Notes under the pieces: model-generated | Databases searched by the model: none | What the model saw: the letters and a program-made list of their open reading frames with translations, nothing else | What the model was told of the DNA's origin: nothing | Part shown: in pieces, positions 38,216-48,160 of the stretch | Numbering within the stretch: position 1 is the first letter of the stretch | How the letters are laid out: each line of letters starts with the position of its first letter | Position numbers and translations under genes: made by a program | From: Bifidobacterium breve | GTDB lineage: Bacteria; Myxococcota_A; UBA796; SXON01 | Length of the DNA stretch: 48,160 bases | Reading direction: 5' to 3' | Assembly (NCBI GenBank): GCA_943328795.2 | Contig: CALQBK020000013.1 | Span: 1-48,160 of the forward strand

Positions 38216-39679
38216 GTGATGGCGTGGACGCGCGGAGACTGGCTCGGCGTCGGCATCGTCCTGCTCGGGACCTGGGCGCTGTGGTGCACGCTCGCGGCGA
38301 AGGCGCAGGACCGGATCGTGACGCTCAAGCCCGTCGAGGCGTACGCGCTCGCCGTGTACGACCAGCTCGTCTGGAACTACGCGTTCACCGGGACCTGGCG
38401 GCAGACGATCCACTTCGGCTACGACGACACGTGGAACTGGTCCGGCCACTTGGCGCTCTGGATCTTTCCGGTTTCGTGGATCTACCGGCTGTACCCGGGC
38501 CCGGTCACCCTCGTGTGGATCCAGACCGGCGCGGTCGCGCTCGGCGCGGTGCCGATGTATTTCCTCGGTCGCCGGGCGTTCGGGCTCCGCGTGGCGGGCG
38601 TGGTGGCCGGGCTCGCGTACCTCTGCTGGCCCGCGCTCTGGGCGGTAGCGCTCGCGGACTACCAGGACCTCGTGCTCGGCGTGCCGTTCTTGATCGCGGC
38701 CTACGCGGCGAGCCACTCGGGTCGGCGCGTCGCGATGGTGGTGTTTGCGCTGCTGGCCTGCGCGGCCCGCGAGGAGTGGCTGTTCCTCGTGCCGTTCATC
38801 CCGCTCGCGGCGCCCGGCGGGGTGCGTGAAAAGGTCCGCCAGGGGCTGTTCGTCGCCGCGGGGCTGGTCCCGTACGCGGCGTTCCTGGCCGACGTCCGGA
38901 TGCACGCGAGCGCGATGCACCACCACGACACGCCGCTCGTGCAGCAGCTCAACATGTTCTTGCACTGGCCGCCGCCCTTCACGCGGACCTACACTGACGT
39001 GCGCTGGTTCTACGCGCACTTCCTCGAGCCGTTCGGCTGGCTCGCGATCTTCAGCCCGTTCACGGTGCTGCCGACGGCGCTGTCCGTGTTCACGCACGCG
39101 TGCTCCCCCCCGGAAGGCGGCGTGGACACGCGCTGGCTCGGGCACATCCACCACCTCGCGCCGATCAGCGCGATGTTGGCCGTGGGCGCGACGCTCGGCG
39201 CGGCGCAGCTCTGGCGGTTGGCCGAGGCCGGGTGGGGGCGGGTGCCCTTCGGCGCCCGGCTGACCGCGAAGCACGCCGCGCTGCGGGTCGGCGTGGTGAT
39301 CGGCCTCGCCCTGGTCCTCGCCGGGTCGTCCTGGGGCGCGCTGGACAGCCGGCGCCTGTTGCCGTGGCTCAAGCTCACGCCGCAGCTCTCGCCCGCCGGT
39401 CACGCGACCCCCGCGCCCGAGTGGGCGCTGCTCGCGGCGAATGTCCCGAAGGACGCCACCATCGCGACGGACACCTACGGGTCGATCCTGGTCTCCGCGC
39501 GCGCGACCTCGTACACCTACACCGAGAGCCTCGCGGACAAGTCCAGGGCGGGCCTCGGGGCCGTGAAGTACGCGTTGGTGCGCAAGCAGGACGTCGAGTG
39601 GCTCGGCCGCGTCAAGGCGTGGCCGGGGGCGAAGAAGCTCGGGGAGACCGCGACCTACGAGCTCTACGAGCTCGGATGA
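38216..39679 (+). CDS. DUF2079 family multi-pass membrane protein
   Basis: 487 aa. YDQLVWNYAFTGTWRQTIHFGYDDTWNWSGHLALWIFPVSWIYRLYPGPVTLVWIQTGAVALGAVPMYFLGRR...ALADYQDLVLGVPFLIAAYAASHSGRR...AAREEWLFL. Confidence 0.8.
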   Translation: MMAWTRGDWLGVGIVLLGTWALWCTLAAKAQDRIVTLKPVEAYALAVYDQLVWNYAFTGTWRQTIHFGYDDTWNWSGHLALWIFPVSWIYRLYPGPVTLVWIQTGAVALGAVPMYFLGRRAFGLRVAGVVAGLAYLCWPALWAVALADYQDLVLGVPFLIAAYAASHSGRRVAMVVFALLACAAREEWLFLVPFIPLAAPGGVREKVRQGLFVAAGLVPYAAFLADVRMHASAMHHHDTPLVQQLNMFLHWPPPFTRTYTDVRWFYAHFLEPFGWLAIFSPFTVLPTALSVFTHACSPPEGGVDTRWLGHIHHLAPISAMLAVGATLGAAQLWRLAEAGWGRVPFGARLTAKHAALRVGVVIGLALVLAGSSWGALDSRRLLPWLKLTPQLSPAGHATPAPEWALLAANVPKDATIATDTYGSILVSARATSYTYTESLADKSRAGLGAVKYALVRKQDVEWLGRVKAWPGAKKLGETATYELYELG

Positions 39680-40482
39680 TCCTGTTCGTCCGCACCGGGG
39701 CGCTCGGGGACTTCTGCTTGACCCTGCCGGTGCTGGCTGGGCTCTTCGCGACCGGGCGCCGCGTCGATGTCATGTGTCAGCCGCGCTTCGTCGCGCTGTT
39801 GGACGGCGTGGGCGAGCCTGGGCGCACCTGGGACTGCGAGGCCACGGCGTCCACCTGGCTGTTCGGGGCTGGCCCCCCGCCGGTCGAGTACCGCACCGCG
39901 GTCGCGTTCTCGCGCCCTCACGCCGACGCCCTGCGTGCGCTCGGGATCCCCGAGGTGTACGCGGTCGCGAGCCGGCCGCCCCCGGGGGTGCGCGCGGCGG
40001 ACCATTTCCAGGCTGCGTGGCCGTTCCCGCTGCCCGTCGTTCAGCGCCCCAGCGGCCCGCGCGGACGGGACGTGGTGCTGGCTCCCGGGGCGAGCGACCC
40101 CGCGAGGCGCTGGCCGATGGAGCGGTGGGCCGAGGTGGCCGCGGTGCTCGAGCGCCGCGGGTGGGGTGTTCGCTGGGTTGGCGGGCCGCAGGAGCCGTGG
40201 GCGACCGACCGGCCGGACTTGCCGGCGCTCCTCGCGCTCGCGCGCTCGTGCCGGGCGTGGATCGGCGCGGACAGCGGCCCGGCGCACGTCGCGGCGTGGG
40301 CCGGCGCAAGCGTCGGCGTGGTGGTGCGGCCCGAGAGCGTGCCGTGGACGCCGCGCGGGACCCGCTGGTTCGCGTGGGACATCGCGCCCGCGGACCTGGT
40401 CGCCGCCGTGCTTGACGAGGGGGGCCAGCCCGGGCTCAGCGCGCCGGGACGCGGTGGGGGCTCGAAGCCCCACCATCCGTGA
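39676..40482 (+). CDS. Glycosyltransferase family 9-like protein
   Basis: MILFVRTGALGDFCLTLPVLAGL...DVVLAPGASDPARRWPMERWAEVAAVLERRGWGVRWVGGPQE...SCRAWIGADSGPAHVAAWAGA. Confidence 0.85.
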   Translation: MILFVRTGALGDFCLTLPVLAGLFATGRRVDVMCQPRFVALLDGVGEPGRTWDCEATASTWLFGAGPPPVEYRTAVAFSRPHADALRALGIPEVYAVASRPPPGVRAADHFQAAWPFPLPVVQRPSGPRGRDVVLAPGASDPARRWPMERWAEVAAVLERRGWGVRWVGGPQEPWATDRPDLPALLALARSCRAWIGADSGPAHVAAWAGASVGVVVRPESVPWTPRGTRWFAWDIAPADLVAAVLDEGGQPGLSAPGRGGGSKPHHP

Positions 40483-42193
40483 GCGTGCCGCCGGGCGTCG
40501 TCGCTTTCAGGAAGTACTCGGCGCCGTCGACCAGCGCGGCGTCCTTGAGCGAGAGGGTGTAGTGCGTCCCGGAGGCGGCCATCAGCTTGTCGTTGTACTG
40601 CCCGCCGGAGAGCGGTCGGTAGTACACGCGGATGGACCAGCCCGCGCCGCCGTCGGCGGCCAACACCAGCGGCCCCCCGGCGGACATCGAGCTCGGCGGG
40701 GTGTGCGTGAGCGTCGTCGCGGTGACGCGAACGTCGGCGTCAGCCGGCGCGGCGGGTGGGGCGACGGGGGCGACCGGCGGGGCGGTGACCGGAGCGGTGC
40801 CCGGGGTGGCCGGGTCGGTGTGCGGCGCGTGGGCGCCCTTGTCGGGCGGCTTCGTCGTGACGGGGGGGGCCGACGGCGGCGGCTGGCTCGGAGCGGCGGG
40901 CTCGACGGGTGCCGGGGGGGCCGAGGCGACGGGCGGCTCCACGGGCGCGGGGGCGGCGACGGGGGCGGTGGGAGGGGGGGCGTCGGCCGGCGGCGTCGCG
41001 GTCTGCATCACCGCGAAGCCGATGCCCACGACCGCGGTGAACCCGACGACGGCGACGAGGGCGGCGCCGATCCACGGCCAAGGCTTGGCAGCCGGCGGCG
41101 CCTCCGCCGCGGGAGCCGCGATCTTGACGGACGGGCGGGGATCCCGCGGAGGCGGCTCCTTCGCGGGGCCAGGGGCGGAGAGCGCCCGGGTCGGGACGTC
41201 TGCGAGGACGGTGGGCTCGTCGTTGCTGGGCGCGCGGCGCAGCTGCAGCGAGGGGTCCGGCCCATGGTCGGGCACGATGGTGCTCGGGCGCACCTCGGTC
41301 TCGCCGTCGTTGGGGTCGAGCGTACCGGTGTCCGGCGCTGCGATGGTCGGCGACGAGCGGGCCAACACCAACGGCGGGACGAACTCGGGGTCGGCCGGGA
41401 GGAAGGTGAGCACCTCGCGGAGCGCGTCGGCGAGGGCCTGCGCGGACGCGTACCGATCCTCGCGCCGGTAGCGGGTAGCGCGCCGCAGCACCTCGACGAG
41501 GGCCTCCGGCAGGTCGTCGAACGCGTCCTCCTCGGCGTACAGCTCGGGCGGGGTGCTCGCCTTCATCAGCGCCCACAAGGTCGCCCCGGTGCTGAACACG
41601 TCCGCCCGCGCGTCCACGCCCTTCGCGTTGCTCCGCTGCTCGGGGGCCATGAAGCCCCAGGTGCCCATCACCGCGCCTGTGCGGGTGAGCCCGTCGCTGG
41701 CGTCGCTCTGGACCTGCGCGATCCCGAAGTCTGTGATCCGGATGTCGCCGCTGCGCGTGAGCAGGATGTTGTGCGGCTTGATGTCGCGGTGGATGACCCC
41801 TGCGACGTGCGCCACGTGCAAGCTCTCGGCGATCTGGATGGCCACCTGCGTCGCGAGCTGCGGGGGCAGCGGGCCCGCCGCGTTCACGCGGTCCACCAGG
41901 GACCCGCCCTCGACGAGCTCCATCACGATGTAGACCCGCCCCTCGTCCTCCCCCATGTCGAACACGCGGACGACCCGGCTCTCCTCCAGGGTCGCCATGG
42001 TCTGGGCCTCGGCGAGGAACCGCTTCCGCAAGCTCTCACGCTCGGCGAGCGCCGGGGACAGGATCTTGATCGCGCGGTAGCGCTGCAGCCGGCGATCGAA
42101 GGCCCGGTACACCGTCGCCATGCCCCCGCTGCCCAGCACGTCCAGCAGCTGGAAGCGGCCGCCGGCCAAGGAGTCGGTCTGGGGGGTGTTCAT
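40436..42193 (-). CDS. Serine/threonine protein kinase
   Basis: 585 aa. FQLLDVLGSGGMATVYRAFDRRLQRYRAIKIL; VIHRDIKPHNILLTRSGDIRITDFGIA; GTWGFMAPEQ; later TM PWPWIGAALVAVVGFTAVVGIGFAVM and Pro/Ala-rich linker. Confidence 0.93.
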   Translation of the reverse strand: MNTPQTDSLAGGRFQLLDVLGSGGMATVYRAFDRRLQRYRAIKILSPALAERESLRKRFLAEAQTMATLEESRVVRVFDMGEDEGRVYIVMELVEGGSLVDRVNAAGPLPPQLATQVAIQIAESLHVAHVAGVIHRDIKPHNILLTRSGDIRITDFGIAQVQSDASDGLTRTGAVMGTWGFMAPEQRSNAKGVDARADVFSTGATLWALMKASTPPELYAEEDAFDDLPEALVEVLRRATRYRREDRYASAQALADALREVLTFLPADPEFVPPLVLARSSPTIAAPDTGTLDPNDGETEVRPSTIVPDHGPDPSLQLRRAPSNDEPTVLADVPTRALSAPGPAKEPPPRDPRPSVKIAAPAAEAPPAAKPWPWIGAALVAVVGFTAVVGIGFAVMQTATPPADAPPPTAPVAAPAPVEPPVASAPPAPVEPAAPSQPPPSAPPVTTKPPDKGAHAPHTDPATPGTAPVTAPPVAPVAPPAAPADADVRVTATTLTHTPPSSMSAGGPLVLAADGGAGWSIRVYYRPLSGGQYNDKLMAASGTHYTLSLKDAALVDGAEYFLKATTPGGTLTDGGASSPHRVPAR

Positions 42194-42282
42194 GGCCGGT
42201 CAACGTAGCATGGCGAGGGAGGACGGTCTTTCTGGCCGCCGATGCCGACGCTCGGCACACTCGCCCTGGGCAGTCGCCCAAA

Positions 42283-44985
42283 GTGTCCGCGAGGATAGGA
42301 CGCGGGGCGCGGAGATCCCCTGTGCGTCCTGGTCCGGTAGGCTGGTTTTGTCTCCTCCTCGCTGGCTGCGCCGCGAGCGCCGCCACGACGCCGGCTTCCC
42401 CCTCGCGGCCCGTCGAGATCGACACCCTCTCCCTCTGCGCCGTGGCCGTGCCCCTCGAGAAGGACACCGACCTGGTGGGGTTGCCCGGCTCGGCGCCCGG
42501 CGCCCACGTGCAGCTCGCGATGTTCACCCCCCTGCACTTGCCGTCCGACTTCGCGGGCGCCGTCGCGTTCGACCCCGCGACCAACCCCGACAGCCTCGCG
42601 ATCCCCGCGGGCGCGACGGTCCGGATCCCGCTCCCGTCGAACCCGAGCCCCTGCTACGCGCTCCACTTGCTGACCGCCGCGGGCGGCCGCGCGGACGCTC
42701 GCGGGATCGCCGCCGAGGGCACGATCACCTATGCGGACGGCTCGCTGCAGACCTTCTCGCTCCGCGCTGGCGAGCAGGTGTGGCCCGTCGGCGCGGGTGC
42801 CACCGGGCGCGCCGCCGTGCCCGTGAGCCTCGGCACCGACAGCCGCGGCAGCGCGCTCACGGCGTCGTTGGTCAGCGTGCCGCTGGCCCCGCCAGATGGG
42901 CGGTCCGCGCCGGTGAGCCTCGCGCTGCGGGGCGGTGACGCGCTCGACCTCGTGCTGCTCGCCGCGGGTATGACCGTCCCGACCGAGCCCCCGCCCGGGA
43001 CCCGCTACACGACGGACTCGCTCACGTCGTTCTCGTGGTCGAGCTGGCTCAAGACCTCGCTGCTGCCGCCGCTCCCAGAGGAGCGAGGCCCGGTTGGCTT
43101 GGCGCCGCCCGGGGCCGACTGGACGTCCGGGCACCTCGTGTGGGCCGGCGGCACCGCGGCCCGCTTTTGGGGGGTGAGCCTGGTCGGGGACGCCGCGCTG
43201 CCCCCGTTGGACGTCGCGGAGCCGTTCGCCGGGCACCTCGCCGCGCTCGGGTTCAACATGGTGCGCTTGAACGGTCTCGGCGCTGACAGCGCGCTCGCGA
43301 ACCCGGCGCGCGGTCACGCAAAAGAGCCGCTCGCCCGGGCGGACGCCCTCGATCGCCTCGACAAGTTCACCTCTGAGCTCTCGCGGGCCGGGGTGTTCCA
43401 GTACCTTGAGCTCGGCGGTGGCCATGCGCTCACCGACGGCGATGGCGTGGGTCACCCCGCGCCCGACGCCGCGCTCGCCGTCTCGTTCGAGGCCGACTGG
43501 GAGCGCGCCGAGGAGGCGTGGGCCCGCGCCGTGTGGGGCCGGGTAAACCCTTACTCGGGCCACACCTACGGCTCGGACGCGCACGTCGCGCTGATCGAGC
43601 TCGAGAGCGACGGCGGGCTGCTGGGCGCGTGGGCAGACGGGAGCCTCGACGGGCTGCCGGCGTTCCACCGAGAGGAGCTCGACCGGCTGTGGGCGGCCTG
43701 GCTGCAGAAGCGCTACGGGTCCGACGACGCCGTGCGCGCAGCCTGGTCGGGCTCGGTCCGCCCGGGGCTGGAGCGCGGGGCTTCGCTGGCGGCTGGGGTC
43801 GTCGCAAGGGAGCCCGCGAGCCGGGCTCGGGCGCCGCAGTGGCCGGTGCAGCGCGGCGCCGACCTGGTCCAGTTCTACGGGGAGCTCGAGCTGCGCCACC
43901 AGGCGGCGCTCGCTGCGTTCGTGCGAAAGGAGATCGGGTTCCAGGGCCCGCTCGTCTGCAACGTGGCGACGAATGTACCGCACGCGGACGCCGTCCTCGC
44001 GGCCTGCGACGTCGTCGCGTTGCACCTCGCGTGGGACCCGCCGTCGGACGCGACCGCGTTCCTGGACGCTTCGCTGCTCCGCGGGCCGGGCCGCTTCCTG
44101 GAGGCGCTCGGGGCGTGCCAAGATGGCAAGCCGTGCGTGATCTCCGACCTCCGGCACGCCTTCCCGAACCGGCACGGCCAAGAGGCGCCGCTCTTGTGGG
44201 CCTCGCTCGCGTCTCGCCAGGGCATCGACGCCGTCGTGTGGTCCGACTGGAAGCAGGCGGTGCCGGCGCCGACGGGCCCGCTCGACGAGTCGGACCTCGC
44301 AGGGCGGTGGGGCGCGTTGATGCAGATGCCGGCGGCCGCCTGGCTGTACCGCTCGGGGTTGATCGAGCAGGCGGGCCAGCAGTTCACGCGGTGGTGGGGG
44401 CCCGGCGGGCTCGTGCGCGACCTCGCCGAGGTGCCGGGGCCCTGGCTCGCGGACCTGGTGGACCCGGTCAGCCTGATGCGCCAGCGCGTGCGGACCGCGT
44501 TCACCCCGATGCCGCCGTCTGGTCCGCCGGAGCGCCGCTCTTGGACCCGCGCGGCGTGGTCACCGGCGTCCGACGGCGCCCCGTTGAAGATCGACACGAA
44601 CCCAGGTTTTAGCCTCGGGCTTGACGCCGTGGTCGGCGGGAGCGGGTCGTTCAGCAAGGAGCTGAAGGTGGACGTGCTTGACGGCGTACCGGACCCCGCC
44701 GTGTCGATGCTCTACCTGCCGGGCGGCACCGCCCGACTCGTGATCGTAGGGCCAACGATCCGCGCAGGGACGGTGTTTCGCTCCGACGGCTGCGGGCTGG
44801 CCGTCGCGGGGCAGGGGCCTGCGGGCCTCGCGCCCGTGCACGTGCGGGTGGGGTTCAGCTGGCCGACGAAGCCTACGCTCACGCCGCTCGTCGGCACGAT
44901 CAGCGTGCCGAAGCTGAAGGCCGGGAAGGAGCTGGGGACCTGGATCCTGGAGACCAGCGCGCCCGGCTGGTGGACGGTCAAGTGA
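42283..44985 (+). CDS. Large glycoside-hydrolase-like lipoprotein
   Basis: 900 aa. GWFCLLLAGCAAS lipobox; TIM-barrel-like text (GFNMVRLNGLGADSAL..., LIELESDGGLLGAW..., IDAVVWSDWKQAVPAPTGPLDES...). Confidence 0.7.
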   Translation: MSARIGRGARRSPVRPGPVGWFCLLLAGCAASAATTPASPSRPVEIDTLSLCAVAVPLEKDTDLVGLPGSAPGAHVQLAMFTPLHLPSDFAGAVAFDPATNPDSLAIPAGATVRIPLPSNPSPCYALHLLTAAGGRADARGIAAEGTITYADGSLQTFSLRAGEQVWPVGAGATGRAAVPVSLGTDSRGSALTASLVSVPLAPPDGRSAPVSLALRGGDALDLVLLAAGMTVPTEPPPGTRYTTDSLTSFSWSSWLKTSLLPPLPEERGPVGLAPPGADWTSGHLVWAGGTAARFWGVSLVGDAALPPLDVAEPFAGHLAALGFNMVRLNGLGADSALANPARGHAKEPLARADALDRLDKFTSELSRAGVFQYLELGGGHALTDGDGVGHPAPDAALAVSFEADWERAEEAWARAVWGRVNPYSGHTYGSDAHVALIELESDGGLLGAWADGSLDGLPAFHREELDRLWAAWLQKRYGSDDAVRAAWSGSVRPGLERGASLAAGVVAREPASRARAPQWPVQRGADLVQFYGELELRHQAALAAFVRKEIGFQGPLVCNVATNVPHADAVLAACDVVALHLAWDPPSDATAFLDASLLRGPGRFLEALGACQDGKPCVISDLRHAFPNRHGQEAPLLWASLASRQGIDAVVWSDWKQAVPAPTGPLDESDLAGRWGALMQMPAAAWLYRSGLIEQAGQQFTRWWGPGGLVRDLAEVPGPWLADLVDPVSLMRQRVRTAFTPMPPSGPPERRSWTRAAWSPASDGAPLKIDTNPGFSLGLDAVVGGSGSFSKELKVDVLDGVPDPAVSMLYLPGGTARLVIVGPTIRAGTVFRSDGCGLAVAGQGPAGLAPVHVRVGFSWPTKPTLTPLVGTISVPKLKAGKELGTWILETSAPGWWTVK

Positions 44986-45115
44986 CGGCGTGACCGTCGT
45001 GCGGCAGCGCCATCGCGGCCGCCACCCCGCCCGCGACCAGCGCGACGCCGGCGAGCAGCAGATCGAGCCGGGGACTGGTCCGACCGTCCGGCCGGCCCTG
45101 CGCCCGCTCGTCCAC
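44978..45115 (-). CDS. Small predicted single-TM protein (45 aa), not in the supplied ORF track
   Basis: Read from sequence: GTG at 45115 to TGA at 44978: VDERAQGRPDGRTSPRLDLLLAGVALVAGGVAAAMALPHDGHAVT; starts 1 nt after the glnS stop. Confidence 0.45.
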   Translation of the reverse strand: MDERAQGRPDGRTSPRLDLLLAGVALVAGGVAAAMALPHDGHAVT

Positions 45116-45116
45116 G

Positions 45117-47435
<2,319 letters not shown>

Positions 47436-47528
47436 CAGGGGCCTCGACGGGGGAGTGGCTATCCACTCGCCGGGGGCCGGGCACGCGGCCACCCTGGGTT
47501 CGGACCGATCCCGCTGGACAGCCGGTTG

Positions 47529-47548
47529 ATAACTGATTAGTCAGTTAT
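47529..47548. promoter_or_regulatory. Palindromic TetR-type operator
   Basis: ATAACTGA-TTAG-TCAGTTAT, perfect 8-bp arms, ends 1 nt before the tetR-family ATG. Confidence 0.75.
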
Positions 47549-47549
47549 T

Positions 47550-48128
47550 ATGGCGCGGCCGAAGTCGATAACCGACGCAGAGCTCCTCGCGGTAGCACGC
47601 GCGGCGTTCCTCGAACACGGCTACGGCGTGCCTGTCAGCACGATCGCGCGGCTCGCGGGGGTGTCGTCCGCCGCGGTGTTCTTGCGCTTCCCGACGAAGG
47701 AGGCGCTCTTCCAGCGCGTGATCCTCGGGGCGTTCGAAGCGCAGGTCTTGGCGGTGCTCCCCGAGGTCGACAGCGAGCCGATCCCCGCGCGGGCGTTGAC
47801 CGTGCTGGCGCGCGCGCTGCTGGCGTTCTTCCGGCAACACGCCGGACTCGTGCTCTTGCGGGCCGCGGCCGGGTCCAACCGCATGTGCGCGCTCGGCGAA
47901 GGCGGCCAAGGCCCCGCGCCGGTCATCTCCGGCTGGTTCCAGCGGCAAGTGGACGCGGGGCGCTTCGTCGAGGTCGACCCCGCGCTGACCGCGCGCGTGT
48001 TCTGCGCGACGCTCGGTGACTACGCCATGGTCGAGGCCGCCGGGCTGCACCCCCCGCCGGCCGTCGACCCCGAGCTCTACATCGCGGCCGTCGTCCAGCT
48101 CACGCTCAACGGCCTGCTCCCACGCTGA
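47550..48128 (+). CDS. TetR/AcrR family transcriptional regulator
   Basis: 192 aa. MARPKSITDAELLAVARAAFLEHGYGVPVSTIARLAGVSSAAVFLRFPTKEALFQRVI. Confidence 0.92.
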   Translation: MARPKSITDAELLAVARAAFLEHGYGVPVSTIARLAGVSSAAVFLRFPTKEALFQRVILGAFEAQVLAVLPEVDSEPIPARALTVLARALLAFFRQHAGLVLLRAAAGSNRMCALGEGGQGPAPVISGWFQRQVDAGRFVEVDPALTARVFCATLGDYAMVEAAGLHPPPAVDPELYIAAVVQLTLNGLLPR

Positions 48129-48160
48129 TCTCCCCTCCGGACGCACCATGCACACCTCGA

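Noticed and set aside
35600-39403. 1267-aa minus-strand ORF and other very long ORFs (13453-16068 +, 20842-23478 -, 30308-33268 +, 27527-29566 +, 42190-44181 -)
   Set aside because: Arg/His/Pro/Gly/Val-rich low-complexity translations antisense to or out of frame with clearly homologous genes; typical of high-GC DNA lacking stops.

Overview
High-GC (about 70%) window, densely packed with short-gap, overlapping-start/stop operons. It is most likely from a myxobacterium-like (Myxococcota/Deltaproteobacteria) chromosome; this lineage is inferred from gene content and style, not proven. No rRNA, tRNA, CRISPR, transposase or phage gene was recognised. Main content, left to right: a thrombospondin type-3 repeat protein with a MYXO-CTERM-like tail, an OmpA-family protein, two tandem CNNM/CorC-HlyC proteins, thiL, a periplasmic-binding/LpoA-like protein, dnaJ, an MqnD-like protein, a PP2C phosphatase + cNMP-binding fusion, a nitrilase-family hydrolase, a UbiD-family decarboxylase, ftsH, a flavodoxin-like protein, a GYF/SH3-like membrane protein, a DUF255 thioredoxin-domain protein, an uncharacterised wHTH-like ORF with small Cys-rich lipoproteins, a GT4 / TMTC-like TPR / FAD-monooxygenase operon, guaB, a DUF3501 / HdrD-like Fe-S / rubrerythrin operon, a lipoprotein-lipoprotein-TonB receptor cluster, DUF2079, GT9, a Ser/Thr kinase, a large glycosidase-like lipoprotein, glnS with a YqeY/GatB-like C-terminal fusion, and a TetR regulator. 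The best non-coding candidate is at about 19060-19180: an excellent sigma-54 -24/-12 promoter match, about 95 nt of structured non-coding sequence, and a perfect 13-bp intrinsic terminator with a T-tract, i.e. a probable sigma-54-dependent small RNA. Other non-coding signals are a dispersed palindromic element (full copy at 106-149, partial copies at about 7283, 34956 and 42234), a roughly 75-nt near-perfect hairpin inside the rubrerythrin operon (32789-32863), and a 20-bp palindromic operator abutting the tetR start codon.
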